The notes under the pieces are model-generated. The model was not told where the DNA came from, did no database searches, and saw nothing but the letters and a program-made list of their open reading frames with translations. A DNA stretch of 64,000 nucleotides, taken from an uncultured Candidatus Nemicrothrix sp. GTDB taxonomy: Bacteria; Actinomycetota; Acidimicrobiia; Acidimicrobiales; UBA8592. Both the position numbers and the translations under genes were made by a program. The DNA lies in NCBI GenBank assembly GCA_913046155.1, contig CAJWRY010000002.1, forward strand, positions 1-64,000. The letters are read 5' to 3'. How positions within the stretch are numbered: position 1 is the first letter of the stretch; the number at the start of each line of letters is the position of its first letter. Below are positions 1-8,985 of this stretch, one piece after another.

Positions 1-1861
1 CAATATATTCTTCAATTGGGAAATAGTCAGTAATGTCAAAATCACCTTCGGGCTCCGGGTTCTCCCAAGAGACGGTAATAATATCTCCGTCAAGGTTTGC
101 TACTACTTCAATTGGTGCGTCTGGCGGACGAGGGTAAGTTGGTTCTCCATCGCAATCAATTCCATTCTCTGGTTGATAGCGGGCAATAAATTCATCTAAC
201 GTCTCCGTTTGATCTGGGGTGGTTCTTCGCCGAACAGTTTCAATAATTTCACATTCTTCAAACATCCGGAATTTCTGCTCGGCAACTTCTACGTCAAAAT
301 ATTTTGTTGAGTAAAGGCTTACGCTTACAGATGTATGTGACCAGGTCGGCCAAATGAGAATGGGATAAGGCGTGGTATTCCTAACTTTAACATCTGGTGT
401 CGGCCAAGAGATAGTAGATTCAATGCCTTTCCTTCCAGCAAAATCAGTGTACCTCTGAAACCAAATTGTATGAGGGAAATAGGCTTCAATCTCCAATCCA
501 GCGTAGAAAGAGGCCTGAAAAAACGTTGTTGCAAATTGAGATATACCTCCTCCAACATCTTCTGTGAGTTCACCATTGACTATTACTCCTGCTTCAACAA
601 AGCCTTTGGGCTCTGTCCGCTCTCCTACGGTGTTATTCAAAGAAATCGCTTCACCTGGTCTGATAACCTTTCCCTGCATTAGTTCAGCAAATCTTTGGAT
701 ATTAGCTACCCTGCTGGCGCAACAAGGGTGATGGGTTGTAGCTTTCGAAATCAATTCGGTTACACCGTATGCACTTAATAATTCATCAGTGCCATCTGAT
801 GCGTCAATCAATTCCAGGTTAACGACTCGCTGGCTTTGATTAATTGCATTAATGATTAAGTCTGGAGATTCACTTGAGCAACAGGCTTTTGCGCTCAAAT
901 TTAAGATTTTTAGTTCCCCATTCTCAACGGAAAGTTCTGGCTCATCAGCACTATCAGCGACAATACCCCCAAGGGCTGTGCTAATTGACTCAGTGATCTT
1001 GAATTTGTCAAAATCGTAGTCAGGTCTGCCCTCGTTCAGCGCAAAACGTAGCCAATTTCGAATTTCTTGCGGTGAAAAATTATAAGTTCTTGACCCTACT
1101 GATACAGCCAAGCCACCCTCGGTAAGATCGTTAACTGACTGTGCAAAATCTTTTGCTTGGGAATCAGTCAAATCAGGCATAATGTCTCTGGTTCTGACAT
1201 TTACCTCTATCGGATTTTTGCCTGCGCGAGCAGCCAGAAGTACATCATCTTGAATGGTATCAAGATTGAATGCTTTCGCTGGTATTCCTGCTAGTGAGAC
1301 AACAACCCCTTCCTCCACTTTCCACTTAGGTTCAATCGGAACAGGCTGTTCGGACACAATAGTGCTTATTAATTCTTGCGATAGTTCAGAGGTTAAAAGA
1401 ACCACTACATTTGAAGACCGACTCGTGAAAAGGCTCTTTGCCCATCTGAACGGTTCGGTAACTAAACTTCCGTCGCCAACTTGAAGAATCAGTTCTGCTG
1501 AAGCAAGAGGATCAAGTGTAATACCGACAGCACCGGCAGTCGTTTCAACTTCTCCATCTGGAGTTTTAATTATTACAGGAGTCGAGGAGTAGGTTGACGA
1601 AATATTCTGTAGCACTACTGATAGTTCGGTGGGCGATAAACCGGCAACGTCATAACCAGACACAGAAACATTCCTGGCAACTTTACCTTCAAAACGTGCA
1701 CTATCAATTGCCCATATTGCTACCAAGGCAGTGAGGAAAGTAAATACTGTAACAAAAAAAATCTTCAAGGGAGAACTAGCAAAAATTAGCGAGAGAGCTG
1801 AGTCACTTTTAGATTTTGCACGTTTTGGCTTCTGAGCTGAAGATGTTTTTTTTGAAGTCAC
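1..1861 (-). CDS. VanW/YoaR-like cell-wall protein, 3' end cut by window edge
   Basis: Secreted or membrane-anchored protein of the VanW family, probably acting on or binding peptidoglycan; the molecular role of VanW domains is poorly known. The frame is open from a GTG at 1861 (GAGAG four bases upstream) for 620 codons to the edge without a stop. A Lys/Ser-rich N-terminus is followed by one membrane segment (about residues 33-55), two YoaR-type putative peptidoglycan-binding segments (about 60-350), and a VanW domain (about 385-510) with the diagnostic DVGGGISQFATTFF and a paired Cys-Cys just before it. After that begins a fibronectin-III-like stretch (VTVSWENP-type motif) running off the edge. 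It stands upstream of nucS on the same strand. The VanW name does not imply vancomycin resistance here. Confidence 0.85.
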   Translation of the reverse strand, partial: MTSKKTSSAQKPKRAKSKSDSALSLIFASSPLKIFFVTVFTFLTALVAIWAIDSARFEGKVARNVSVSGYDVAGLSPTELSVVLQNISSTYSSTPVIIKTPDGEVETTAGAVGITLDPLASAELILQVGDGSLVTEPFRWAKSLFTSRSSNVVVLLTSELSQELISTIVSEQPVPIEPKWKVEEGVVVSLAGIPAKAFNLDTIQDDVLLAARAGKNPIEVNVRTRDIMPDLTDSQAKDFAQSVNDLTEGGLAVSVGSRTYNFSPQEIRNWLRFALNEGRPDYDFDKFKITESISTALGGIVADSADEPELSVENGELKILNLSAKACCSSESPDLIINAINQSQRVVNLELIDASDGTDELLSAYGVTELISKATTHHPCCASRVANIQRFAELMQGKVIRPGEAISLNNTVGERTEPKGFVEAGVIVNGELTEDVGGGISQFATTFFQASFYAGLEIEAYFPHTIWFQRYTDFAGRKGIESTISWPTPDVKVRNTTPYPILIWPTWSHTSVSVSLYSTKYFDVEVAEQKFRMFEECEIIETVRRRTTPDQTETLDEFIARYQPENGIDCDGEPTYPRPPDAPIEVVANLDGDIITVSWENPEPEGDFDITDYFPIEEYI

Positions 1862-1918
1862 TATGCTCTCACAATACTTTATTATTCATCTAGAAATGGA
1901 TCAGTATCTGCTCGAATA

Positions 1919-2578
1919 CTAGAAAAGGCGAAGGGTATCGGATTCCAGCCCCCTCAATTCATCGTAATCAATTTCAACAGTTTCAATTTTCCTATCTTTC
2001 GCAAGTGTCTTCGCTTGCGGAGCTATTTGCTGCGCTGCGAAAATCCCGCGCACTGGTCTTAATTTGGGATCTTTGTTTAGATACTCGAGGTAACGTGCGA
2101 GCTGTTCTACTCCGTCAATACCGCCCTTCCGCTTTATCTCAACTGCTACCGCAATTCCATTAGCGTCCCGACAAAGTAAATCTACTGGGCCGATATCAGT
2201 GAAATATTCCCTTTTGCTCAGTGTTAGTCCTTCTTCGAGATTTTCTGGGTTCTCGGAAAGTAATTCCTGAAGGTGAGCTTCAACTCCGTCTTTGGTCAAC
2301 CCTGGATCATCGCCAAATTCATGAGAAGTATCAGAAAAGATTTCTTCAATTCTGATCCGCAGTTTCTCTCCCTTGGGATTGGTAACTACCCATTCGTCGG
2401 GAGATTCTATAATCCGGTTGGGTGCATTCATCCACATCAAGGGCTTATAGGCGCCTCCATCAGCATGTATGGCGACACACCCATCAGATTTACTCAATAT
2501 TAGTCTTTTTGCAGCAGGAAGATACGCCTCGAGCCTTCCCTCGTAAGAAACAGAGCACTGGAGTATGATTATCCGCAT
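1919..2578 (-). CDS. nucS: Endonuclease NucS (EndoMS), non-canonical mismatch repair
   Basis: Mismatch-specific endonuclease that replaces MutS/MutL in many actinobacteria and archaea by cutting both strands at mismatches, working with the sliding clamp. 219 aa, usual family length. The N-terminal half (about 1-115) is the beta-sandwich DNA-binding and dimerisation domain. The C-terminal RecB-like nuclease domain shows Asp133 (GPVDLLC), Glu147 and Lys149 (VEIKRKGG), matching the family's D-ExK catalytic set. The protein ends in LESDTLRLF, which looks like the clamp-binding tail known in this family. The ATG at 2578 gives the family's MRI- start. It lies between the VanW-like gene and cysQ, with 23 bases separating it from cysQ, so the two may be cotranscribed. 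Confidence 0.95.
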   Translation of the reverse strand: MRIIILQCSVSYEGRLEAYLPAAKRLILSKSDGCVAIHADGGAYKPLMWMNAPNRIIESPDEWVVTNPKGEKLRIRIEEIFSDTSHEFGDDPGLTKDGVEAHLQELLSENPENLEEGLTLSKREYFTDIGPVDLLCRDANGIAVAVEIKRKGGIDGVEQLARYLEYLNKDPKLRPVRGIFAAQQIAPQAKTLAKDRKIETVEIDYDELRGLESDTLRLF

Positions 2579-2601
2579 CTTGAGACTTTAGCCTAAAAGC
2601 A

Positions 2602-3345
2602 CTAGTTGAAAACAGCTAGAGCGCTATCTGCTAACTCTTTGCGACAAATTAAAAGGTCAGGGATGTATGTGTCACTCTGATTGTAAACAAGAGGTGATCC
2701 ATCTAACCGTGATGCATGCAAGTCATTCGCCAGCGCAACCGCCACGGGAGCGCAACTATCCCATTCATATTGACCACCAGTGTGAACATATATCTCTGCA
2801 TCGCCTGAAACTACCGCCATTGCTTTAGCTCCTGCAGAACCCAAGTGTATTATTCTGCCTGATAGCTTCTCGGCAATTATTTTGGCAGCTGGACCGGGTC
2901 TCGTCCGGCTACAAATGACTCGCACTTCAGAAATCTCTTTATAGATGGTTGGGATATCATCGCTGCAGAATATAGTCCCGATACTTGGTATTGCAACAGC
3001 CCCCACCGTTGGGATTCCGCTCTCTGCAAGAGCAACATGGACTGCCCAATCTGTGCGACCAGTTTCTTCAAACTCTCTTGTCCCATCAAGAGGGTCTATA
3101 ATCCAGACACGATCTGAACTGAGCCTTTCGAGATTGTCCTCTTGTTCCTCTGAAAGTATCGCATCATTTGGGGAAACATCACTAATGATCTTGTATAACA
3201 ATTCATGAGATTTTTTATCAGCTATTTTTCCCAAAGTCTCAGGTGTAATTTGAGTACCCTTTGCTGCATCTCTCAACAACAAAAGCAACTGACCTGCCAG
3301 CGTTGCGGATTCCTTTGCGAGTTTGTGATCAGATTCAGTAGCCAT
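2602..3345 (-). CDS. cysQ: 3'(2'),5'-bisphosphate nucleotidase / inositol monophosphatase family protein
   Basis: Mg-dependent Li-sensitive phosphatase fold; CysQ members hydrolyse 3'-phosphoadenosine 5'-phosphate to AMP, removing a by-product of sulfate assimilation. 247 aa, full length. The first metal motif WIIDPLDGTR lies at 81-90, preceded by the acidic SEEQED near 65-70 that supplies the upstream Glu. The second motif EWDSCAP is at 194-200. The motif spacing and the WDSCAP form favour CysQ over inositol-1-phosphatase, but substrate cannot be settled from sequence alone. It is encoded just upstream of nucS on the same strand. Confidence 0.85.
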   Translation of the reverse strand: MATESDHKLAKESATLAGQLLLLLRDAAKGTQITPETLGKIADKKSHELLYKIISDVSPNDAILSEEQEDNLERLSSDRVWIIDPLDGTREFEETGRTDWAVHVALAESGIPTVGAVAIPSIGTIFCSDDIPTIYKEISEVRVICSRTRPGPAAKIIAEKLSGRIIHLGSAGAKAMAVVSGDAEIYVHTGGQYEWDSCAPVAVALANDLHASRLDGSPLVYNQSDTYIPDLLICRKELADSALAVFN

Positions 3346-3430
3346 GTAAATTAACTTGGGACAGATCTGCGTCTGTGAGGAAGAATTTGGGTCTGACGGA
3401 TTCAGTAAGCATTGGTTATGTCACGCTAAT

Positions 3431-4318
3431 CTATTCATCACGTCTTTTGCGTAGCTTCTTTGAGTGCTCCTCAAGTTTTTTTCGTTGCGTCTTGCTGAGG
3501 CTATTGATACCTGACTCAGCAACTTGATCTAAAATTTTGTCAATTTCGCGCTCAGCGCTACTTTCTCTTATTTCAGTTACTGTTTTTAAGTGCCGACGTC
3601 TGATAGAGCGTTTGGTGCTTCTGGGACGCCGAACTGGAGCTATCCCAGTTACCACAGATGGTAGGCGCACTTTAGGGATCCATTGTAGGTCATTCGCGTA
3701 ACCAAATGATCGAAAGCCTATAAGGGCAGTTGCTGCAACGGCGATAAGCATTATGAGTTGGGGTCCTGATCGAACCGATACCGCTTGAAGAATATCAAGG
3801 CCGTAAATGACTCCCACTATTCCATAAGCTGGTACACCCGGCCAGAAGCGGGCGGTTGGGTACTGCGCAGCGAAAGCAATCAAAACACCAAGCTCCACAT
3901 ATCTAAGTCCGTACATTAGCTGAGAGGAAGAGTTCCCCAGTCCATAGAGGAATACTGCAGTCCCCGGTAGCACCGTAAGCAAAAGCAAAAAAAACATGAA
4001 AGGTCGTCTTCCCATTAAGTTTTCAAGCTGATTCCCCAGTAGATAAAGAATAAAGAAAAGAAAAATTGTCCAGATAGAAGGTTCATTGACCAGCGGCCAA
4101 GTTACTAATCGCCATATTTCACCGTCGGCTACCTTCTCTGAATTCAGAAGAATTTTCCTACTAAATTCATGTTGTAAGCCTTCCAGAGTCCAAATGAAAA
4201 CTGAGAGAATTCCCAAAGAGATAAGAGCGACAGTGGTAGTGACATCAACTCGGCCAACCCTAAACCAGGGTTCATTTCCTCCTGCCCATGGATTTGAATA
4301 CGAAAACCGGTCTGACAT
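3431..4318 (-). CDS. Rhomboid-fold membrane protein lacking protease residues
   Basis: 295 aa membrane protein with about six hydrophobic segments (between residues 30 and 205) and a basic, charged cytoplasmic tail of about 70 residues rich in Arg and Lys. The stretch GEIWRLVTWPLVNEPSIW, followed by a helix ending LLGNQLENLMGRR, is typical of rhomboid proteases just before and through their second helix. However, the catalytic GxSG of the fourth helix is replaced by a segment reading MYGLRYVELG, no His follows in the sixth helix, and the oxyanion His/Asn of the second helix are also missing. It is therefore most likely a pseudoprotease (iRhom/derlin-like in principle). Function unknown. It lies 43 bases upstream of gatD on the same strand. 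Confidence 0.75.
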   Translation of the reverse strand: MSDRFSYSNPWAGGNEPWFRVGRVDVTTTVALISLGILSVFIWTLEGLQHEFSRKILLNSEKVADGEIWRLVTWPLVNEPSIWTIFLFFILYLLGNQLENLMGRRPFMFFLLLLTVLPGTAVFLYGLGNSSSQLMYGLRYVELGVLIAFAAQYPTARFWPGVPAYGIVGVIYGLDILQAVSVRSGPQLIMLIAVAATALIGFRSFGYANDLQWIPKVRLPSVVTGIAPVRRPRSTKRSIRRRHLKTVTEIRESSAEREIDKILDQVAESGINSLSKTQRKKLEEHSKKLRKRRDE

Positions 4319-4361
4319 ACCTAAAACCTAGCCCTTAACAGCCTATTAGGTGCAACCCATC

Positions 4362-5102
4362 TCAACGTTTCAGCCCAGCCCGAGAAACAGCTCTTTTGTG
4401 AGCATTGACTGCGAAATTATCGTCTAGCTTCTCCAGAGAAACCGATTCAGAAATTCTATGCTCCAGAGCCCAAGTCAGAATTAGGTCAGCTAAATCAGGG
4501 TTCTTGGGCAATAGTGGCCCATGTAGGTATGTTCCAATTACACGCTGTTGAACTGCTCCTTCAACTTGGTCAAAAGAATTATTACCATACCCATGTAGTA
4601 CTTCCCCCAGCGGACGGGAATCTGATCCTAGATAAGTTTGTCCTATGTGGTTCTCATAGCCGACAACAGTGAATTCTCTGCCGTCTACAGAGGATCTTAT
4701 AGCTATGTCGCCAATAAGTCGCTCCGTTCCAGCGATTGTTTCAAGATCAAGTATGCCCACACCAAGAAGTTCGCTTCCAGAGGCATCAACGTATCTTTTT
4801 CCAGCTAATTGGATCCCTCCACATACCCATAGGAATGAAACTCCATCATCAGCGGCTGAACGGATAGCAGGTGCCTTCTCTGCTAAATCAAACGCAATGA
4901 GATTCTGGTCTTTATCTTGACCACCACCTAAGTAACAAAGGTCAAAGTCATCCGGTGAGAATTTGTCACCAATCCCTACATTAGTTACCGAAGAAGAATA
5001 GCCCCGCCATTGTAGTCTTTTCGTCAGAACAGAGATATTTCCACGATCCCCATAAATATTCATATGGTTTGGGTAAAGATGACATATACGGACTTCTGTC
5101 AT
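4362..5102 (-). CDS. gatD: Lipid II isoglutaminyl synthase, glutaminase subunit GatD
   Basis: Class I glutamine amidotransferase that supplies ammonia to MurT for amidating D-Glu to D-isoglutamine in the lipid II stem peptide. 246 aa. The nucleophile is Cys94 in LWVCGGIQLAG, the same number as in S. aureus GatD, and His194 in GTYLHGPLL is the catalytic His. The chosen ATG at 5102 overlaps the murT stop in an ATGA arrangement, with GGAAGG about six bases upstream. An in-frame TTG five codons earlier is less likely because it lies inside the ribosome-binding region. Translational coupling with murT fits a stoichiometric complex. Confidence 0.95.
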   Translation of the reverse strand: MTEVRICHLYPNHMNIYGDRGNISVLTKRLQWRGYSSSVTNVGIGDKFSPDDFDLCYLGGGQDKDQNLIAFDLAEKAPAIRSAADDGVSFLWVCGGIQLAGKRYVDASGSELLGVGILDLETIAGTERLIGDIAIRSSVDGREFTVVGYENHIGQTYLGSDSRPLGEVLHGYGNNSFDQVEGAVQQRVIGTYLHGPLLPKNPDLADLILTWALEHRISESVSLEKLDDNFAVNAHKRAVSRAGLKR

Positions 5103-6469
5103 TTGCCATCCTTCCAAAAGGCATGGGTTGCGTTTCGCCTAACAAGTTCATCTCTCAAATCAAGCATTGCGGTATAGGACGGCAAGATAAAAATCTTACT
5201 GTGTTTCGGCGTTGAGGAGAGCAAACTGTCCAAAAGGTTCGGGACACTATCAGCTACTTCTATTTTGTCTTTCTCAAATCCACCATAAAGAAAACGTAGC
5301 GCAAGGTCGAAGGAACGTTCACCACCGACATGAAGCGTTTCAACTCTATTGAGAACCCTTTCGTAGTCAACATCCCAAATCCAACTTACATCTCTTCCAT
5401 CAGCAATTCGATCGTTTAACAGTACGCATAGATGAATTGGTCCCGAGTGTAGAAGTAGAGTGTCAATGTTTGCGTTTGCTCCTGCAGGGTTCTTGGCAAG
5501 CAAAATATGTATTTCTCGATCATTAATCTCTACTTTTTCGGTTCTTCCGAATGCTGCAACTGTTTGACTGATTGAAGAGGCAATACCGTCATGGTCAATG
5601 CCGATTTCACTTGCAGCCGAAAAGGCAGCAAGAGCATTGTAGACGTTATGAAGACCGGGCATGCTAGATGAGATTTCATGGCGGCCCGACTTGCTTTGAA
5701 TAACAAATTCACTCCGAGTTAACCCATCTAGTTGGATTTCAGATACTTCAAAATCTAGTTGCGGCCTGGTTAGGTCACAATTTTCGCATTTCCAATCCCC
5801 CATATGGCTTAACGTGAGATGTCCATAAGATAGGGGTGCAGAGCATTGCGGACAGTTTGCTGAATCCGATGCGTGCTGTAGCTCCTCGCGTGAATAGCCA
5901 GAGGCGTCTCCTAGTCCGAAGAAAATAGAGCCAGGCCTCTGTAATCCAATGGTTGCAAGAATTGGGTCATCAGCATTCACCAATAGTTGCGTGTCCGGTT
6001 CAAGTTCAAGAATCATCTCTCGCCATCGCTTGGCGATGCTTTCAAGTTCTCCGAACCTATCAAGTTGGTCCCTGAATAAATTCATAAGTATCAACATGCG
6101 GGGCCTATTCTCTTTGACGATTTCTGGTAAAGCAGCTTCGTCAACCTCGAGCACTCCCATTTCATGATGCCGCTCCTTAGTAAGTAATGCAGTTGTTACA
6201 CCACTTTTGAGATTTGCTCCTGATGTATTAGAAACGCAAGCAACCCCAGCGTCATTAAGTATTTCGCTTAGGAACCTAGTTGTTGTTGTTTTGCCATTTG
6301 TTGCAGATATTAGAACGCTACCTTTTTCTAAACTCTCAGATAATTTAGAAAAGGCCTTTGGATGAAGTCCAAGTAAAGCCACCCCAGGCGCAGATGTTCC
6401 ACCACCTCTTCTCAGCAGGGGCGATAAAAAAGCAACGGTTTTCCCCACTAAGCGAGCAACAAAATACAT
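5099..6469 (-). CDS. murT: Lipid II isoglutaminyl synthase, Mur-ligase-like subunit MurT
   Basis: ATP-dependent amide ligase partner of GatD in cell-wall precursor amidation. 456 aa with a hydrophobic N-terminus, the Mur-ligase P-loop ATNGKTTTT (56-64), and a central Mur domain interrupted by a four-cysteine zinc ribbon (Cys206, Cys209, Cys228, Cys231), which is characteristic of MurT. A C-terminal DUF1727 domain follows, containing the DVSWIWDVDYE segment with the Asp proposed to pair with the GatD catalytic centre. It is the first gene of the murT-gatD pair and overlaps gatD by four bases. The 107-base gap upstream (6470-6576) separates it from ettA and presumably holds the promoter. Confidence 0.95.
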   Translation of the reverse strand: MYFVARLVGKTVAFLSPLLRRGGGTSAPGVALLGLHPKAFSKLSESLEKGSVLISATNGKTTTTRFLSEILNDAGVACVSNTSGANLKSGVTTALLTKERHHEMGVLEVDEAALPEIVKENRPRMLILMNLFRDQLDRFGELESIAKRWREMILELEPDTQLLVNADDPILATIGLQRPGSIFFGLGDASGYSREELQHASDSANCPQCSAPLSYGHLTLSHMGDWKCENCDLTRPQLDFEVSEIQLDGLTRSEFVIQSKSGRHEISSSMPGLHNVYNALAAFSAASEIGIDHDGIASSISQTVAAFGRTEKVEINDREIHILLAKNPAGANANIDTLLLHSGPIHLCVLLNDRIADGRDVSWIWDVDYERVLNRVETLHVGGERSFDLALRFLYGGFEKDKIEVADSVPNLLDSLLSSTPKHSKIFILPSYTAMLDLRDELVRRNATHAFWKDGK

Positions 6470-6576
6470 AAAGTGATGTTACAACCTCTTTGGTGTCTAT
6501 TTGAGGTCACTCAAACTTACTTCAAAACCAAAACTTAAATTGGTTTACTCTTTCGGGCTATAAAACATCATGAAAA

Positions 6577-8250
6577 TTAGCGGCTAATGGCTTTGTATTT
6601 AATTCGAGTCGGTTGATTATTACTCCCAAACTCTTTCCGAAGGAAGGCCTCATATTCACTAAAATTTCCTTCAAACCACCGGACTGCAGAATTTCCCTCA
6701 AAGGCAAGCACGTGAGTAGCAATTCTGTCAAGGAACCAACGGTCGTGGCTAATTACCACAGCACAGCCTGCGAAATCCTCAAGCCCCCCCTCCAAAGCTC
6801 GTAAAGTATCTACATCTAAATCATTCGTTGGCTCGTCCAAAAGCAATACGTTAGAGCCGCTCTTGAGTACCTTTGCCAGGTGAACCCTGTTACGCTCACC
6901 ACCTGATAAATCTCCAACAAGCTTTTGTTGGTCTGATCCTCGGAAGTTAAAGGAAGCTGTGTACGCTCGTCCATTCACTTCTTTCCCCCCGATTATTAGA
7001 TTATCAACACCGCCGGTTATCTCTTCATAAACACTTCTAGACGGGTCAAGAGACTCTCGTGATTGATCAACATATCCGAGATCAACTGTCGGCCCGATGG
7101 TTATTTTGCCCGAATCAACAGGTTCAGTTCCTGTCAATAGTTTGAACAACGTAGATTTTCCAGCCCCATTAGCCCCAACTATTCCAACAATCCCAGCTTT
7201 GGGCAAAGAAAATGATAAGTCCTCTATCAAGAGCTTTTCACCGAAACTCTTCGAAAGTCCATCAACCTCAATAACAAGGTCGCCAAGTCTTTGGTCAACG
7301 GGGATATTAATTTGGAGTTCCCTTTGAGAGCGATCGCTAGATTTAGATTCTGCGAGAAGCTTATCATAGGCCGCCAATCGAGCTTTCCCTTTTGCTTGAC
7401 GGGCCTTTGGAGCCATTCGCACCCATTCAAGTTCACGAGCTAAAGTTCTCTGCCGTGCCGCGTCCTTGTTCTTTTCGTCGGACAAACGCTTTTCTTTTTG
7501 TTCCAACCAACTTGAGTAGTTTCCTTGATAGGGAATTCCACGTCCTCTATCCAGCTCAAGGATCCACTCAGCGACATTGTCTAGGAAATAACGGTCGTGG
7601 GTTATTGCCACAACTGTGCCGACATAATCGCTGAGAAAACGTTCCAGCCAAGCAACTGATTCTGCATCAAGATGATTAGTGGGTTCGTCAAGAAGAAGTA
7701 AATCCGGCTTTGAAAGAAGCAGCTTGCATAACGCAACTCTGCGCGTCTCGCCACCCGACAGGTTTTGAACGCTTGAGTCACCAGGCGGCAGCCTAAGGGC
7801 ATCCATAGCTATCTCCACCATCCGTTGAAGATCCCATGCTCCCGCAGCCTCAATTTTTCCTTCAATCTCAGCTTGCAAAGATCCAAGCTTTTCAAAATCT
7901 GCATCTGGATCGGACCAAGCCGCCAAGACTTGGTCATAATCTTCTAATAGTGAAGCTACTTCCCCGACTCCATCCATTACGTTCTCATGGACTGTCTTTT
8001 CAGTGTTTAACTTTGGTTCTTGGGGCAAGTACCCAACAGTAAATGAAGGTGTCAACCTTGCCTCGCCTGTAAACCCATCGTCTAGACCAGCCATAATTTT
8101 AAGCAACGAAGACTTTCCTGCACCATTCATACCCAATACACCTATCTTCGCTCCTGGAAAAAAAGAGAGGCTTATGTCCTTGAGGACCTCGCGATCTGGA
8201 GGGTAGAACCGAGAGCATTTGTGCATAGTGAAGATGTATTCATGAGCCAT
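6577..8250 (-). CDS. ettA: ABC-F translational throttle EttA
   Basis: Cytosolic ABC-F ATPase without membrane segments; EttA binds the ribosomal E site and gates the first elongation steps according to ATP/ADP. 557 aa, standard for the family. Two ABC modules are visible: first Walker A GMNGAGKS (40-47) with signature LSGGETRR and Walker B LLLLDEPTNHLD, then the second Walker A GANGAGKST with LSGGERNR and LLLDEPTNDLD. A charged linker lies between them (roughly 245-320), and the EttA-type N-terminus MAHEYIFTMHKCSRFYPP is intact. The long second-module arm and the C-terminal FEGNFSEYE fit EttA rather than antibiotic-resistance ABC-F proteins. Monocistronic, divergent from the HAD gene. Confidence 0.93.
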   Translation of the reverse strand: MAHEYIFTMHKCSRFYPPDREVLKDISLSFFPGAKIGVLGMNGAGKSSLLKIMAGLDDGFTGEARLTPSFTVGYLPQEPKLNTEKTVHENVMDGVGEVASLLEDYDQVLAAWSDPDADFEKLGSLQAEIEGKIEAAGAWDLQRMVEIAMDALRLPPGDSSVQNLSGGETRRVALCKLLLSKPDLLLLDEPTNHLDAESVAWLERFLSDYVGTVVAITHDRYFLDNVAEWILELDRGRGIPYQGNYSSWLEQKEKRLSDEKNKDAARQRTLARELEWVRMAPKARQAKGKARLAAYDKLLAESKSSDRSQRELQINIPVDQRLGDLVIEVDGLSKSFGEKLLIEDLSFSLPKAGIVGIVGANGAGKSTLFKLLTGTEPVDSGKITIGPTVDLGYVDQSRESLDPSRSVYEEITGGVDNLIIGGKEVNGRAYTASFNFRGSDQQKLVGDLSGGERNRVHLAKVLKSGSNVLLLDEPTNDLDVDTLRALEGGLEDFAGCAVVISHDRWFLDRIATHVLAFEGNSAVRWFEGNFSEYEAFLRKEFGSNNQPTRIKYKAISR

Positions 8251-8332
8251 TGACTTGAGGGTACCTTACCTTTGAAAGCTTTTGGTTATTTCTGACTATG
8301 TCTTGCGGCATCGCAAGTCGTATGATCAAGCA

Positions 8333-8980
8333 ATGATCAAAGCGATACTTTTTGATTTCGGGGGAGTAATCACGACGAGTCCTTTTGATGCGTTCGGAGA
8401 GTACGAGAGAGAGGCAGAAATACCATCGGGAGTCATTCGGAAGATCAACAGCATCAACCCAGATACGAACGCGTGGGCGAAATATGAACGCAACGAAGTA
8501 ACTAGAGATCAATTTATCTCGTCGTTTGAGGACGAGGCTGTTGCTCTTGGAGTTAGTCTCAGCGCTGAACGCGTGTTGAAATGTCTCGAAACAACAATTC
8601 GCCCAAATATGGTAGATGCCATGAAGTCACTCAGAAAAGAATACAAGTTGGCCATCCTGACAAATAATCTCCAACAAAGCTCTAATGATTCAACCGGAGA
8701 TAAAAAAAGCCCCACAGCCCACCTAGAGATGGTGATTGACTTAGTTGACCATGTCATAGAGTCTTCAAAGATAGGAGTAAGGAAACCTGAAAGGGCATTC
8801 TATGAAGAGGCATGTCGAGTAGTCGGCGCTGACTCAGCTGAATGTGTTTTCCTGGACGATTTGGGTATTAATCTCAAACCAGCCCGTCAAATGGGCATGC
8901 GTACAATTAAGGTGATGAGTGAACAACAAGCACTTGATGACTTATATGAAGTCTTGAGCGAAAATAAATATAAGGATTGA
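8333..8980 (+). CDS. HAD-superfamily hydrolase (subfamily IA)
   Basis: Haloacid-dehalogenase-fold phosphatase of unknown substrate, 215 aa from the ATG at 8333. Motif I is FDFGGVI, with the nucleophilic Asp but Gly in place of the usual acid/base Asp two residues on, as in epoxide-hydrolase N-terminal and related IA variant-3 proteins. Motif II is ILTNN, the motif III Lys lies in the RKPE segment, and motif IV is FLDDLGINLKPA. An upstream in-frame TTG at 8282 would add 17 residues before the beta-strand that begins the fold, so it is not used. It ends six bases before the ATG of xthA, suggesting cotranscription. Confidence 0.8.
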   Translation: MIKAILFDFGGVITTSPFDAFGEYEREAEIPSGVIRKINSINPDTNAWAKYERNEVTRDQFISSFEDEAVALGVSLSAERVLKCLETTIRPNMVDAMKSLRKEYKLAILTNNLQQSSNDSTGDKKSPTAHLEMVIDLVDHVIESSKIGVRKPERAFYEEACRVVGADSAECVFLDDLGINLKPARQMGMRTIKVMSEQQALDDLYEVLSENKYKD

Positions 8981-8985
8981 AAATA

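Noticed and set aside
1..1861. Glycopeptide-resistance gene suggested by the VanW name
   Set aside because: No vanA/H/X or sensor-regulator genes are nearby, and VanW/YoaR domain proteins are common in non-resistant actinobacteria.
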